Below, piece after piece: positions 1 through 6,267 of a DNA stretch of 7,058 bases. The stretch covers positions 1 through 7,058 of the forward strand of contig JAGOBT010000162.1 in NCBI GenBank assembly GCA_017999135.1. Reading direction: 5' to 3'. How positions within the stretch are numbered: the first letter of the stretch is position 1; every line of letters begins with the position of its first letter. The stretch comes from Burkholderiaceae bacterium (GTDB lineage Bacteria > Pseudomonadota > Gammaproteobacteria > Burkholderiales > Burkholderiaceae_C). The notes under the pieces were generated by a model, which saw only the letters and a program-made list of their open reading frames with translations, was not told the DNA's origin and searched no databases. A program made the translations under genes and the position numbers.

Positions 1-169
1 GCTGGTAGACCGCGGGCGCGTAGCTGCCCAGCGCCTCGCGGGCGATGGGCGGGCGGATGCCGTCGGTGGCATAGGTGTCCAGGAACACCTGCATCGCCAG
101 CACGCCCAGGCACAGGGCGTCGTCGGCAGTGGCGGGGCGCAGGGTGGGTTGGCGCAGGGTGTCGGTCAT
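1..169 (-). CDS. GNAT-like N-acetyltransferase, N-terminal fragment (cut by window edge)
   Basis: Only the first 56 residues are inside the window; the gene continues past the left edge. It starts MTDTLRQPTLRPATADDA. The pattern of a beta strand (TLRPAT), then an acidic turn (ADD), then a helix (ALCLGVLAMQVFLDTYA) is typical of the start of GNAT acetyltransferases, which transfer acetyl from acetyl-CoA to an amine. The acetyl-CoA-binding motif lies outside the window, so neither family nor substrate can be confirmed. The ATG overlaps the stop of the preceding 35-residue reading frame as ATGA, which suggests translational coupling. I see no clear Shine-Dalgarno sequence, which fits coupled initiation. 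The family call is an inference from the N-terminal pattern. Confidence 0.6.
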   Translation of the reverse strand, partial: MTDTLRQPTLRPATADDALCLGVLAMQVFLDTYATDGIRPPIAREALGSYAPAVYQ

Positions 170-273
170 GGCAGGTCGGCGCCAGGGGCGTCGCGGGGCA
201 CCTGGGTCAGGTAGTCGGCCAGTGCCCGCACCTGCCAGCCCGGGCCGTGGAACAGCACGGTGGTGTCGGTCAT
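166..273 (-). CDS. Possible 35-residue small protein, unknown function
   Basis: A short frame starting MTDTTVLFHGPGWQVRAL and ending PGADLP. I do not recognise it. It has no signal peptide or membrane segment and looks like a small soluble peptide with one amphipathic helix (roughly residues 14-24, WQVRALADYL). Support for its being real is its codon use (mostly G or C at third positions, like its neighbours), its plausible composition, and its 4-base ATGA overlap with the acetyltransferase-like gene downstream. Against it are its length, the lack of a visible Shine-Dalgarno sequence, and a 49-base gap after the membrane protein gene. Upstream, the same frame reads as Trp/Cys-rich nonsense, a shadow of the membrane protein gene, so the ATG at 273 is the only sensible start. 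It could instead be a leader peptide for the downstream gene. Confidence 0.4.
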   Translation of the reverse strand: MTDTTVLFHGPGWQVRALADYLTQVPRDAPGADLP

Positions 274-322
274 GGCGGAGGATGGGCGGCGGATGGCGCC
301 AGTGCCGGGGTCACCGACCAGA

Positions 323-715
323 TCAGCGCACCAGCCAGCGCAGCAGCAGCGCCAGCCCCACCAGCGGGGCCAGCAGCAGCGCTGCCACCAGCCCCAGCGC
401 CAGCAGTGGCGCGCCCACCACGGCCAGCACCAGGGCCACCACGCCCAGCACCAGCAAGGCCAGCAGCAGCGGCAGCGCCACGGCCAGCAGCAGCAGGGCG
501 GCCATGCACAGCAGGGCGGCGCTGCCCAGGCCCAGCTGCGCGGCCTGCTGCTGCAGGCCGGCGCCCAGGTCGTGCCCATTCACCCACAGGTCCACCGGCA
601 GGTCGGCCTGGCTCCAGGCCTGCAGGCCATGGGCAGCGGCCAGCACGGCCGCGATCAGCAGCGCCACCGTCAGCAGCAGCAGGCTGAACGGCAGGCGGAT
701 CAGCAATGGGCGCAT
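323..715 (-). CDS. Small Leu/Ala-rich integral membrane protein (hypothetical)
   Basis: A 130-residue protein I cannot assign to a family. Residues about 9-29 form a first membrane segment after a short basic N-terminus (MRPLLIRLPF). A polar, probably periplasmic loop follows at about 31-62 (with VDLWVNGHDLG and a Gln-rich stretch). From about 63 to 126 the chain is almost wholly Leu, Ala and Val, enough for two or three more membrane segments, ending in a basic LLRWLVR. Its ATG is only 2 bases after the kinase stop codon (TGACCATG), so it is almost certainly cotranscribed and probably translationally coupled with the kinase; an accessory role in that pathway is inference. The coding strand is dense in CTG and GCC codons, giving runs of CAG on the plus strand. 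Gene reality is well supported; function is unknown. Confidence 0.75.
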   Translation of the reverse strand: MRPLLIRLPFSLLLLTVALLIAAVLAAAHGLQAWSQADLPVDLWVNGHDLGAGLQQQAAQLGLGSAALLCMAALLLLAVALPLLLALLVLGVVALVLAVVGAPLLALGLVAALLLAPLVGLALLLRWLVR

Positions 716-717
716 GG

Positions 718-2139
718 TCAGGCTCCTTCCAGGGGTTTGTAGGGCACGGCCAGCACCACGCGGGTGCCGCCGCCGGGGTTCTCGGTGATCGTCAGGCTGG
801 CCTTGGAGCCGTACAGCAGTTGCAGCCGCTCGCGGATGTTGGCCAGGCCCACGCCGGTGCCGGCCGTCTTGCCGGAGGATGCGGCCCGGCCAAAGCCCAG
901 GCCGGTGTCGGCCACAGTCACCGTGAGCTTGCCGTGCACCACCTCGGCCTTCAGGCTCAGCTTGCCGCCTTCGGGCTTGGGCTCCAGGCCATGCTTGATG
1001 GCGTTCTCCACCAGGGTCTGCACCATCATGGCCGGAAACTCGGCCGACAGCAGGCCGTCGGGCACGTCGATCTCGGTGGCCAGGCGCTCTTCCATGCGCA
1101 CCTGCAGGATCTCCAGGTAGGGCCGGATCACCGCCAGCTCGCGCCCCAGGTCACGCGGGCGGCTGCCCTCGCTGCCGGTCTCGCGCATGGTGGGCATGCT
1201 GGCGCGCAGCAGGGCGATCAGGTTCTTCTGCATCTGGCTGGCGCGCTTGGGGTCCACCTCGATCAGGTGGTCGATGCTGGCCAGGGTGTTGAACAGGAAG
1301 TGCGGCTCCACCTGCGCCTGCATGGCGGCCATGCGCGCCTCCACCACCTGGCGCTTCAGTGATTCAGCCTCGGCCGTCTCCACCGCCTGGGCCGCCTGGG
1401 CTTCGGCCTGGATCTGCTTGCGGTAGGTGATCTTGATCACCAGCGACGCCACGATCCAGAAGAACGCCAGCTGCGGCAGGCTCTCGCCCAGCTGCACTTC
1501 TTCGTGCAGCACCTGGCGGCGGGCCTCCTGCGCCGCGCGCTTGGCTTCGCGCCGGGCCTCCTTGGCCTGCTGCTGCGCTTCGCGGCGTGCGGCTTCGGCC
1601 TCCTGGCGGGCCTCGGTCACGGCTTCGTCGATGGACTGGCGCGCTTCCTGAACCGCCTGTTCCACCGCCTCGCGCACCGCCTCGGACGCGCCGGGCGGCA
1701 GCTTGATGTCGATCACCGGCAGGCCGTCGCCAGAGGCTGCCGACGCGGCTGCGCCCGGCTGCGAGGCGGCCGCCTTGGGCGTGATGCGCACGCCGCGCTC
1801 GTCGATGCTGATGTCGACACCACCGGCCTTCGGCTTGCGCGGCGGCTGCGGGTCGGCGGGATCGCTGGCGGTGGCGCCCGGTGCCGGCGGTGCCGGTGGC
1901 GCGGGCAGCTCGGCGTCTTCGGCCGGCAGGTGCACCACGCGGGTGTAGCTCCAGCTGAACGGCGGCAGGTTCTGCAGCACCCCCGACAGGATCATCAGCA
2001 GCACCGACAGGACGATGAACCGCTTCCAGCTGATGCCCACCAGCCAGTTGGCGTAGGCATGGAACCCGCGCACGCTGGCGGTCTTGATGCGCTGCCAGGC
2101 GCTGGGTGCCATCGCGGCAGACGGTGTGGGCGGGTTCAT
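718..2139 (-). CDS. LytS/YehU-type sensor histidine kinase
   Basis: A 473-residue membrane-bound kinase expected to autophosphorylate on histidine and pass the phosphate to a LytTR-type response regulator. Membrane segments lie at about 41-58 and 221-238. Between them is a region predicted to be periplasmic: a Pro/Ala-rich linker (about 79-105), a short beta-like part (VDISIDERGVRI, about 108-119), then a long Ala/Glu/Arg helix (about 152-212). After the second segment come a linker helix and the His_kinase domain with QVEPHFLFNTLASI, where His280 is the expected phosphorylation site. The ATPase domain shows the N box VENAIKHG (Asn379), DTGLGF (Asp411) and GTGVGLANIRERL. I chose the ATG at 2139 (MNPPTPSAAM) because an upstream GTG at 2217 would add 26 residues that look non-coding. 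No Shine-Dalgarno sequence is clear at any candidate start; an ATG at 2112 is also possible. No response regulator is in the window, and the signal is unknown. Confidence 0.9.
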   Translation of the reverse strand: MNPPTPSAAMAPSAWQRIKTASVRGFHAYANWLVGISWKRFIVLSVLLMILSGVLQNLPPFSWSYTRVVHLPAEDAELPAPPAPPAPGATASDPADPQPPRKPKAGGVDISIDERGVRITPKAAASQPGAAASAASGDGLPVIDIKLPPGASEAVREAVEQAVQEARQSIDEAVTEARQEAEAARREAQQQAKEARREAKRAAQEARRQVLHEEVQLGESLPQLAFFWIVASLVIKITYRKQIQAEAQAAQAVETAEAESLKRQVVEARMAAMQAQVEPHFLFNTLASIDHLIEVDPKRASQMQKNLIALLRASMPTMRETGSEGSRPRDLGRELAVIRPYLEILQVRMEERLATEIDVPDGLLSAEFPAMMVQTLVENAIKHGLEPKPEGGKLSLKAEVVHGKLTVTVADTGLGFGRAASSGKTAGTGVGLANIRERLQLLYGSKASLTITENPGGGTRVVLAVPYKPLEGA

Positions 2140-2282
2140 CGGGCGGGGCGAAAGTGTTGCCCCGCAATGTAGCGAGGCGGCCGCCCTGCCGCCGTGCCAC
2201 TGCGACCGTTGGCGCACCCGAGCCGACAGGCTGCGGTACCGGCGGACAGGCCGGCATCGCAGCGCAGCGGCTCAGGCCTGGC

Positions 2283-4346
2283 TCAGCGGCTGTACAGCAC
2301 CTGCGGCAGCCACAGGCCGATGGCCGGGAACTGGTAGAGCAGGATGATGGCCACCACCTGGATGCCCATGAAGGGCAGCATGCCGGCAAAGATCTGGTTC
2401 AGCGTCACATGCGGCGGGCTCACGCCCTTCAGGTAGAACGCGGCCATCGCCACCGGCGGGCTCAGGAAGGCGGTCTGCAGGTTCAGCGCCACCAGAAGAC
2501 CGAAGAACAGCGGGTCGACGCCGAAGTTGTCCAGCAGCGGGATGAAGATGGGCATGAAGATCACGATGATCTCGGTCCACTCCAGCGGCCAGCCCAGGAT
2601 GAAGATGATCACCTGGCTCAGGATCAGGAACTCGGTCTTGCTCAGGTTCATCGACATGACCCAGCGCTCGACCAGCTCCTGCCCGCCCAGCAGCGCGAAC
2701 GCCGCCGAGAAGATGGCACTGCCCACGAACAGCCAGCACACCATGGCGCTGGTCTTGGCGGTGAGGAACACGCTCTCCTTGAGCATCGTCAGGTTGAACT
2801 GCCGGTAGGCCAGCGCCAGCAGGAAGCCGCCCAGCGCGCCCACGGCCGCCGCCTCGGTGGGCGTGGCCAGGCCCATCACGATGCTGCCCAGCACCGCCAG
2901 GATCAGCACCAGCAGCGGGAAGAAGCTGGCCAGCAGCATCTTGAAGATCTCCAGCCGCTGGAAGCTGAGGATGGCGTAGAACGCCAGCAGCGCCACCGTG
3001 CCCACGGCCGTGCCGATCCACCAGCCGGTGGTGGGCGGCGTGCGGCTGGCGGCCTCGGCCGATGGCGCCGCGCCGGCAGCCGCCGCCGCGGGCGGCTCCT
3101 GCACGCCGGTGCTGGCGGCGGGCGGTTCCTGGACGCCGGTGCCAGCGCCTGGCGGTTCCTTGACGTCGCCGTCGGCGCCCGGAGGCTCCTTGACATCGCC
3201 GTCGGCTCCGGGCGGTTCCTTGACGTCGCCGTCGGCCGCAGGCGCCTTCAGATCGCCACTGTCGGCGGGCGGCTCCTTCAGGCCGCCGGCATCGGCGGCG
3301 CCGTCGGCCGTGCTGCCCGGCGGCGCCTGCAGGCCGCCGCCGCCGGCATCGGCCTGTTCCGTGGCCGCGGCACGGGCCATGTCGGCACGCGCCTCGGCGT
3401 CAGGCGGCGCCGTGTTGACATGCCAGCTGAATGCCACCGCCGCCAGGAACACCGCCGCCGGCAGCAGCGCCACGCCCAGCTGGCGCAGGATGTAGCCGGT
3501 GGGCACGTCGAGGTTGCGGCTGCCCTTCAGCGCGCGCAACAGCCCTGGCAACGCAGTGTTGGTGACCGCGTTGGCGATGTGCTCGGTCATCGGCGGCAGC
3601 GGCACGAAGCGGTCGGCCGCCGACAGCGGTGGCATCAGCTGCGGCTTGAGCTTGGCCAGCACGACCACGTAGACCACGTACAGCCCGGCCAGCATCAGCC
3701 CGGGGAAGAAGGCACCGGCATACAGCTGCACCACCGACACGCCGGCCGTGGCGCCGTAGACGATCAGCATCACGCTGGGCGGGATCAGGATGCCCAGGCA
3801 GCCGCCGGCGGTGATGGCGCCGGCCGACACCCGCACGTCATAGCCGCCGCGCAGCATCTGCGGCAGCGCCAGCAGGCCCATCAGCGTGACCACCGCACCG
3901 ACGATGCCAGTGGCCGTGGCAAACACCGCGCAGGTGAACAGCGTGGCCACCGCCAGGCTGCCCGGCACCCGCGCCATGGCCAGGTGCAGGCTCTTGAACA
4001 GCTTCTCGATCAGGTTGGCGCGCTCGACCAGGTAGCCCATGAAGACGAACAGCGGGATGCTGATCAGCACGTCGTTGCCCATCACCTTGAAGGCGCTCTG
4101 CACCATCAGCGTGAGGGTCTTTGACGTGTCTTCCTCATAGGCGATCCAGGTGAAGATCATGCCCATGCCCATCAGCGTGAACGCCGTCGGGAAGCCCAGC
4201 ATGATGGCCACCACCACCAGGGCCAGCATCATCAGGCCCAGGTGGCCGTTGGTGATGGTGGGCGCCATCAGCAGCATCACCGCCGTGCCGGCGATGATCA
4301 GCGCCATGAGGGTGAAGCCGAACCACAGCTCCTTGCGGATCGTCAT
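2283..4346 (-). CDS. TRAP transporter large membrane subunit (DctM family) with repeat-bearing insertion
   Basis: The main translocation subunit of a sodium-driven TRAP importer in the inner membrane, 687 residues. Residues 1-235 are canonical DctM: MLGFPTAFTLMG near 49-60, SIPLFVFMGYLVERA near 96-110, CAVFATATGIVGAVVTLMG near 139-157, GGCLGILIPPSVMLIVYG near 181-198. The core resumes at about 470 with GLATPTEAAAVGALGG (492-507) and ends with SPPVAMAAFYLKGV (629-642). In between are about 230 residues, mostly absent from a standard DctM of about 430: a membrane segment at about 285-308, a Pro/Ala/Gly-rich region at about 311-440 with seven 10-residue repeats, and another segment at about 442-462. 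The positive-inside rule puts the repeats in the periplasm. The start MTIRKELWFG overlaps the small-subunit stop as ATGA and has GGGGGA five bases upstream; a longer frame to 4487 would merely read through the small-subunit gene. Subgroup by gene company: mannitol/chloroaromatic (FcbT3-like). Confidence 0.92.
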   Translation of the reverse strand: MTIRKELWFGFTLMALIIAGTAVMLLMAPTITNGHLGLMMLALVVVAIMLGFPTAFTLMGMGMIFTWIAYEEDTSKTLTLMVQSAFKVMGNDVLISIPLFVFMGYLVERANLIEKLFKSLHLAMARVPGSLAVATLFTCAVFATATGIVGAVVTLMGLLALPQMLRGGYDVRVSAGAITAGGCLGILIPPSVMLIVYGATAGVSVVQLYAGAFFPGLMLAGLYVVYVVVLAKLKPQLMPPLSAADRFVPLPPMTEHIANAVTNTALPGLLRALKGSRNLDVPTGYILRQLGVALLPAAVFLAAVAFSWHVNTAPPDAEARADMARAAATEQADAGGGGLQAPPGSTADGAADAGGLKEPPADSGDLKAPAADGDVKEPPGADGDVKEPPGADGDVKEPPGAGTGVQEPPAASTGVQEPPAAAAAGAAPSAEAASRTPPTTGWWIGTAVGTVALLAFYAILSFQRLEIFKMLLASFFPLLVLILAVLGSIVMGLATPTEAAAVGALGGFLLALAYRQFNLTMLKESVFLTAKTSAMVCWLFVGSAIFSAAFALLGGQELVERWVMSMNLSKTEFLILSQVIIFILGWPLEWTEIIVIFMPIFIPLLDNFGVDPLFFGLLVALNLQTAFLSPPVAMAAFYLKGVSPPHVTLNQIFAGMLPFMGIQVVAIILLYQFPAIGLWLPQVLYSR
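3091..3297 (-). repeat. Seven tandem ~30-bp units inside the TRAP large-subunit gene
   Basis: Read as protein, the units are GGLKEPPADS, GDLKAPAAD, GDVKEPPGAD, GDVKEPPGAD, GDVKEPPGAG, TGVQEPPAAS and TGVQEPPAAA (about residues 354-422), each with K/Q followed by E-P-P. The second unit is 27 bases (one Pro lost); the others are 30. A more decayed copy (GGLQAPPGS, about 337-345) lies just before the first unit. The three central units encode the same nine residues yet differ at several third codon positions. All length changes are multiples of three, so the frame stays open. Confidence 0.9.
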
Positions 4347-4963
4347 TTCTGTCCCCCGTGCGGCGCGACGAACTTGTCCAGCGCAGCGATGTCCTCGTCC
4401 TTGACGTGCACCATCGCCTTGAGCTTGTCGACGTCGACCTCCTCCACGTCCTGCTCGCGCGATGGCCATTCGCCGTCGCGGATGCACTGGATGCAGCGCA
4501 CGATCTCGACGATGCCCTGCAGCAGCAGCATGCCGCCGGCCAGCGGGATGCCGAACTTGAACGGGTACACCGGCAGCGGCGTGGCGCTGAAGGTGCTCTC
4601 CTTGATCGCGGCCGATTCGCTGGCGAAGTTCCAGCCGGCCCAGGTCAGCGCCACGATGCCGGGCATGAAGAAGATGAAGTACAGGATCAGGTCCAGCGTG
4701 GCCTGGGTGCGGGGCATGAAGAAGCCGTAGAGCACGTCGCCGCGCACATGGCCGTTCTTGGCCAGGGTGTAGGCGCCGGCCATCATGAACAGCGTGCCGT
4801 ACATCATGATCTGCGCGTCCAGCGCCCAGTCATGCGGGTTGTTCAGCACATAGCGGGAGAACACCTCCCAGCTGATCATCAGCGTCAGCAGCACGATCAG
4901 CCAGGCGAACAGCTGGCCCAGCCAGGTGGAGAGGCGGTCCACGCCCAGCAGCAGGCTCTGCAT
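4343..4963 (-). CDS. TRAP transporter small membrane subunit (DctQ family)
   Basis: A 206-residue inner-membrane protein that pairs with the large subunit. It has four predicted membrane segments at about 16-34, 48-66, 89-109 and 138-156. Typical DctQ features are SWEVFSRYVLNNPHDWALD (about 31-49) and the NGHVRGDVLYGFF stretch (70-82). The start is MQSLLLGVDR at 4963, supported by AAGGA seven bases upstream (4971-4975); the frame stays open to 5140, but that extension runs antiparallel to nothing useful, overlaps the 3' end of the binding-protein gene and adds Pro/Thr-rich non-membrane sequence. After the last segment is an acidic tail of about 45 residues (EEVDVDKLK, DEDIAALDKF) that I take to be cytoplasmic. 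Its TGA overlaps the large-subunit ATG by four bases. It begins 88 bases after the binding protein's stop, with a hairpin between them. Confidence 0.92.
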   Translation of the reverse strand: MQSLLLGVDRLSTWLGQLFAWLIVLLTLMISWEVFSRYVLNNPHDWALDAQIMMYGTLFMMAGAYTLAKNGHVRGDVLYGFFMPRTQATLDLILYFIFFMPGIVALTWAGWNFASESAAIKESTFSATPLPVYPFKFGIPLAGGMLLLQGIVEIVRCIQCIRDGEWPSREQDVEEVDVDKLKAMVHVKDEDIAALDKFVAPHGGQK

Positions 4964-4996
4964 GGTGGTGTCCTTGTTGGAGAGAGTCGGGAGTCG

Positions 4997-5037
4997 AAAA
5001 CGATCAGGGCCACCGGCCCGGACAGGCGGTGGCCCTG
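4997..5037 (-). terminator. Intercistronic hairpin between TRAP binding-protein and permease genes
   Basis: Arms at 5005-5015 and 5027-5037 form a perfect 11-bp stem (CAGGGCCACCG paired with CGGTGGCCCTG) with an 11-base loop. In the transcript it begins 14 bases after the binding-protein stop codon and is followed by AUCGUUUUC, so a four-U run lies four bases downstream. This fits a leaky terminator or a 3' stabilising hairpin giving more binding protein than permease. The weak U-run suggests partial rather than full termination. Confidence 0.7.
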
Positions 5038-5051
5038 TGGGCTGGGCAGGG

Positions 5052-6176
5052 TCAGCCCTTCTTGCCGCGGAAGTAGTGGTTCCAGGCCATCTTGAAGTCG
5101 ACGGTGTAGTCGTTCTGCCACTGGCCGGCACGCTCGGCAAAGGCCTTCTGAGAGTCGAGCACCTTCTTGAACAGCGGGTTCTCGCCGGCCTTGGCGTTGA
5201 TCACCTTGTCCCAGGCCGCCAGCTGCGCACGCAGGATGGCGTCTGGCGTCTTGTAGAAGTTGATCTTGGCCTTCTTCAGCTCGATGTAGTCCTGGCTGTT
5301 GCGCTGGATGGCCTTCCAGCTCATGTCGGCGCTGGCGGCCTGCACGGCGTAGTCGATGATGGCCTTCAGCTCGGCGGGCAGGGCGTCGTACTTGCCCTTG
5401 TTGAACAGGATCTCGAACTGCTCGCCGCTCTGGTGGAAGCTCTGCAGCATGCAGTTCTTCACCACGTCGGGGAAGCCCAGCAGCCGGTCGGAGCTGGCGT
5501 TGTTGAACTCGGCCGCGTCGATCAGGCCGCGGTCCAGCGCCGGCACGATCTCGCCGCCGGGCAGCGGGTTCACCGCCGTGCCCAGCTCCTTGAACACGTC
5601 GACCGCCAGGCCCACGGTGCGGAACTTCAGGCCCTTCATGTCATCGACCTTGGCCACCGGCTTCTTGAACCAGCCCAGCGGCTGGGTGGGCATGGGGCCG
5701 TACAGGTACGACACCACGTCCATGTTCAGGCTCTTGTAGATCTCGTCGAGCAGGGCCTTGCCGCCGCCGTAGTAGTGCCAGCTCAGCAGCATGTTGGGGT
5801 CCATGCCATAGGCCGGGCCCGAGCCCCACAGCGCCAGCGCGGTGTTCTTGCCGTAGTGGTACGCCACCACGCCGTGGCCGCCGTCGAGCGTGCCCTTGTT
5901 CACCGCGTCCAGCAGCTGGAAGGCCGGCACCACCGAGCCCGAAGGCAGCACCTCGATCTTCAGCCGGCCGCCGGCCATGTCGTTGACCTTCTTGGCGAAG
6001 TCGCTGGCGTACTCGTGGAAGATGTCCTTGGCCGGCCAAGTGCTCTGGAAGCGCAGGTTCACCGTCTGCGCCTTCGAGATCATCGGCGCGGCCAGGCCGC
6101 CAGTGGCGACGGCGCCAACGGCAGCCTTCTGCAGGAACGAGCGGCGCGGTGCGCCGGGGGTCTTGGTGTCGGCCAT
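5052..6176 (-). CDS. TRAP transporter periplasmic solute-binding protein (DctP family, FcbT1/TakP-like), Tat-exported
   Basis: A 374-residue binding protein that captures substrate in the periplasm and hands it to the membrane subunits. The N-terminus has a twin-arginine motif (RRSFLQK, residues 11-17), a hydrophobic stretch and likely cleavage after Ala36 (ISKA/QT), so it should be exported folded. The mature part opens with LRFQSTWPAKDIFHEYASDF, and has KIEVLPSGSVVPAFQLLDAV (73-92), then the family core GLKFRTVGLAVDVFKELG (182-199, conserved Arg186) and GGEIVPALDRGLIDAAEF (207-224). This resembles the alpha-keto acid/chloroaromatic group, whose ligands are usually small carboxylates bound by the conserved Arg. 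The exact substrate cannot be read from sequence. The start at 6176 is fixed by GGAGA six bases upstream (6183-6187) and by the position of the Tat signal. It is the first gene of the TRAP operon. Confidence 0.93.
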   Translation of the reverse strand: MADTKTPGAPRRSFLQKAAVGAVATGGLAAPMISKAQTVNLRFQSTWPAKDIFHEYASDFAKKVNDMAGGRLKIEVLPSGSVVPAFQLLDAVNKGTLDGGHGVVAYHYGKNTALALWGSGPAYGMDPNMLLSWHYYGGGKALLDEIYKSLNMDVVSYLYGPMPTQPLGWFKKPVAKVDDMKGLKFRTVGLAVDVFKELGTAVNPLPGGEIVPALDRGLIDAAEFNNASSDRLLGFPDVVKNCMLQSFHQSGEQFEILFNKGKYDALPAELKAIIDYAVQAASADMSWKAIQRNSQDYIELKKAKINFYKTPDAILRAQLAAWDKVINAKAGENPLFKKVLDSQKAFAERAGQWQNDYTVDFKMAWNHYFRGKKG

Positions 6177-6214
6177 GGGATGTCTCCAGAGTGGGTGGGT
6201 TCGGGTGCCGCGTT

Positions 6215-6267
6215 GGCGGCGCAAACGGGCGCGTGTGTTCAGCCCCCGACCCGGCGGCGCAAGCGGG
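6215..6267. promoter_or_regulatory. 15-bp imperfect direct repeat upstream of the TRAP operon (possible operator)
   Basis: GGCGGCGCAAACGGG at 6215-6229 and GGCGGCGCAAGCGGG at 6253-6267 match at 14 of 15 bases, with starts 38 bases apart. They lie 39-91 bases upstream of the binding-protein ATG, a plausible place for a regulator to bind or for leader RNA structure. The left copy partly overlaps a small hairpin (GCCGC at 6207-6211 pairing with GCGGC at 6216-6220). The spacing is not a whole number of helical turns, and the high GC content raises the chance of coincidence. Confidence 0.35.

Noticed and set aside
75..788. Plus-strand open frames with Ser/Arg- or Gln-rich products opposite the small membrane protein and kinase end
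   Set aside because: They are antisense shadows of CTG- and GCC-rich minus-strand genes. Their products are low complexity with no recognisable domain, and the minus-strand frames have clear family or membrane features.
2166..2171. TACATT as a -10 promoter element for the kinase gene
   Set aside because: It lies at a suitable distance from the ATG, but no -35 hexamer is found at 16-18 bases upstream, so it is not more than suggestive.
2183..2204. TGGCACGG on the minus strand as a sigma-54 -24 element before the kinase
   Set aside because: The -24 half is good, but there is no GC at the required spacing for the -12 half.
2140..2217. Upstream GTG start for the kinase adding 26 residues
   Set aside because: The extra residues (starting MRQRSQWHGG) look non-coding and lie in the spacer expected to hold the kinase promoter; the ATG at 2139 gives a normal N-terminus.
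2239..2254. Hairpin after the TRAP large-subunit stop as a terminator
   Set aside because: The stem is only 5 bp (CCGGC with GCCGG) with no following U-run. Termination may occur here but the sequence does not show it clearly.
2266..2292. Direct repeats of AGCGGCT and GGCTCAG around the TRAP stop codon
   Set aside because: Short, partly within the coding end, and without a matching flanking structure; likely chance in GC-rich sequence.
2106..4124. A 672-codon plus-strand open frame opposite the TRAP large-subunit gene
   Set aside because: Its product is His/Gln/Arg-rich and repetitive, as expected from the antisense of a GC-rich membrane protein gene. The minus-strand gene has unmistakable DctM motifs throughout.
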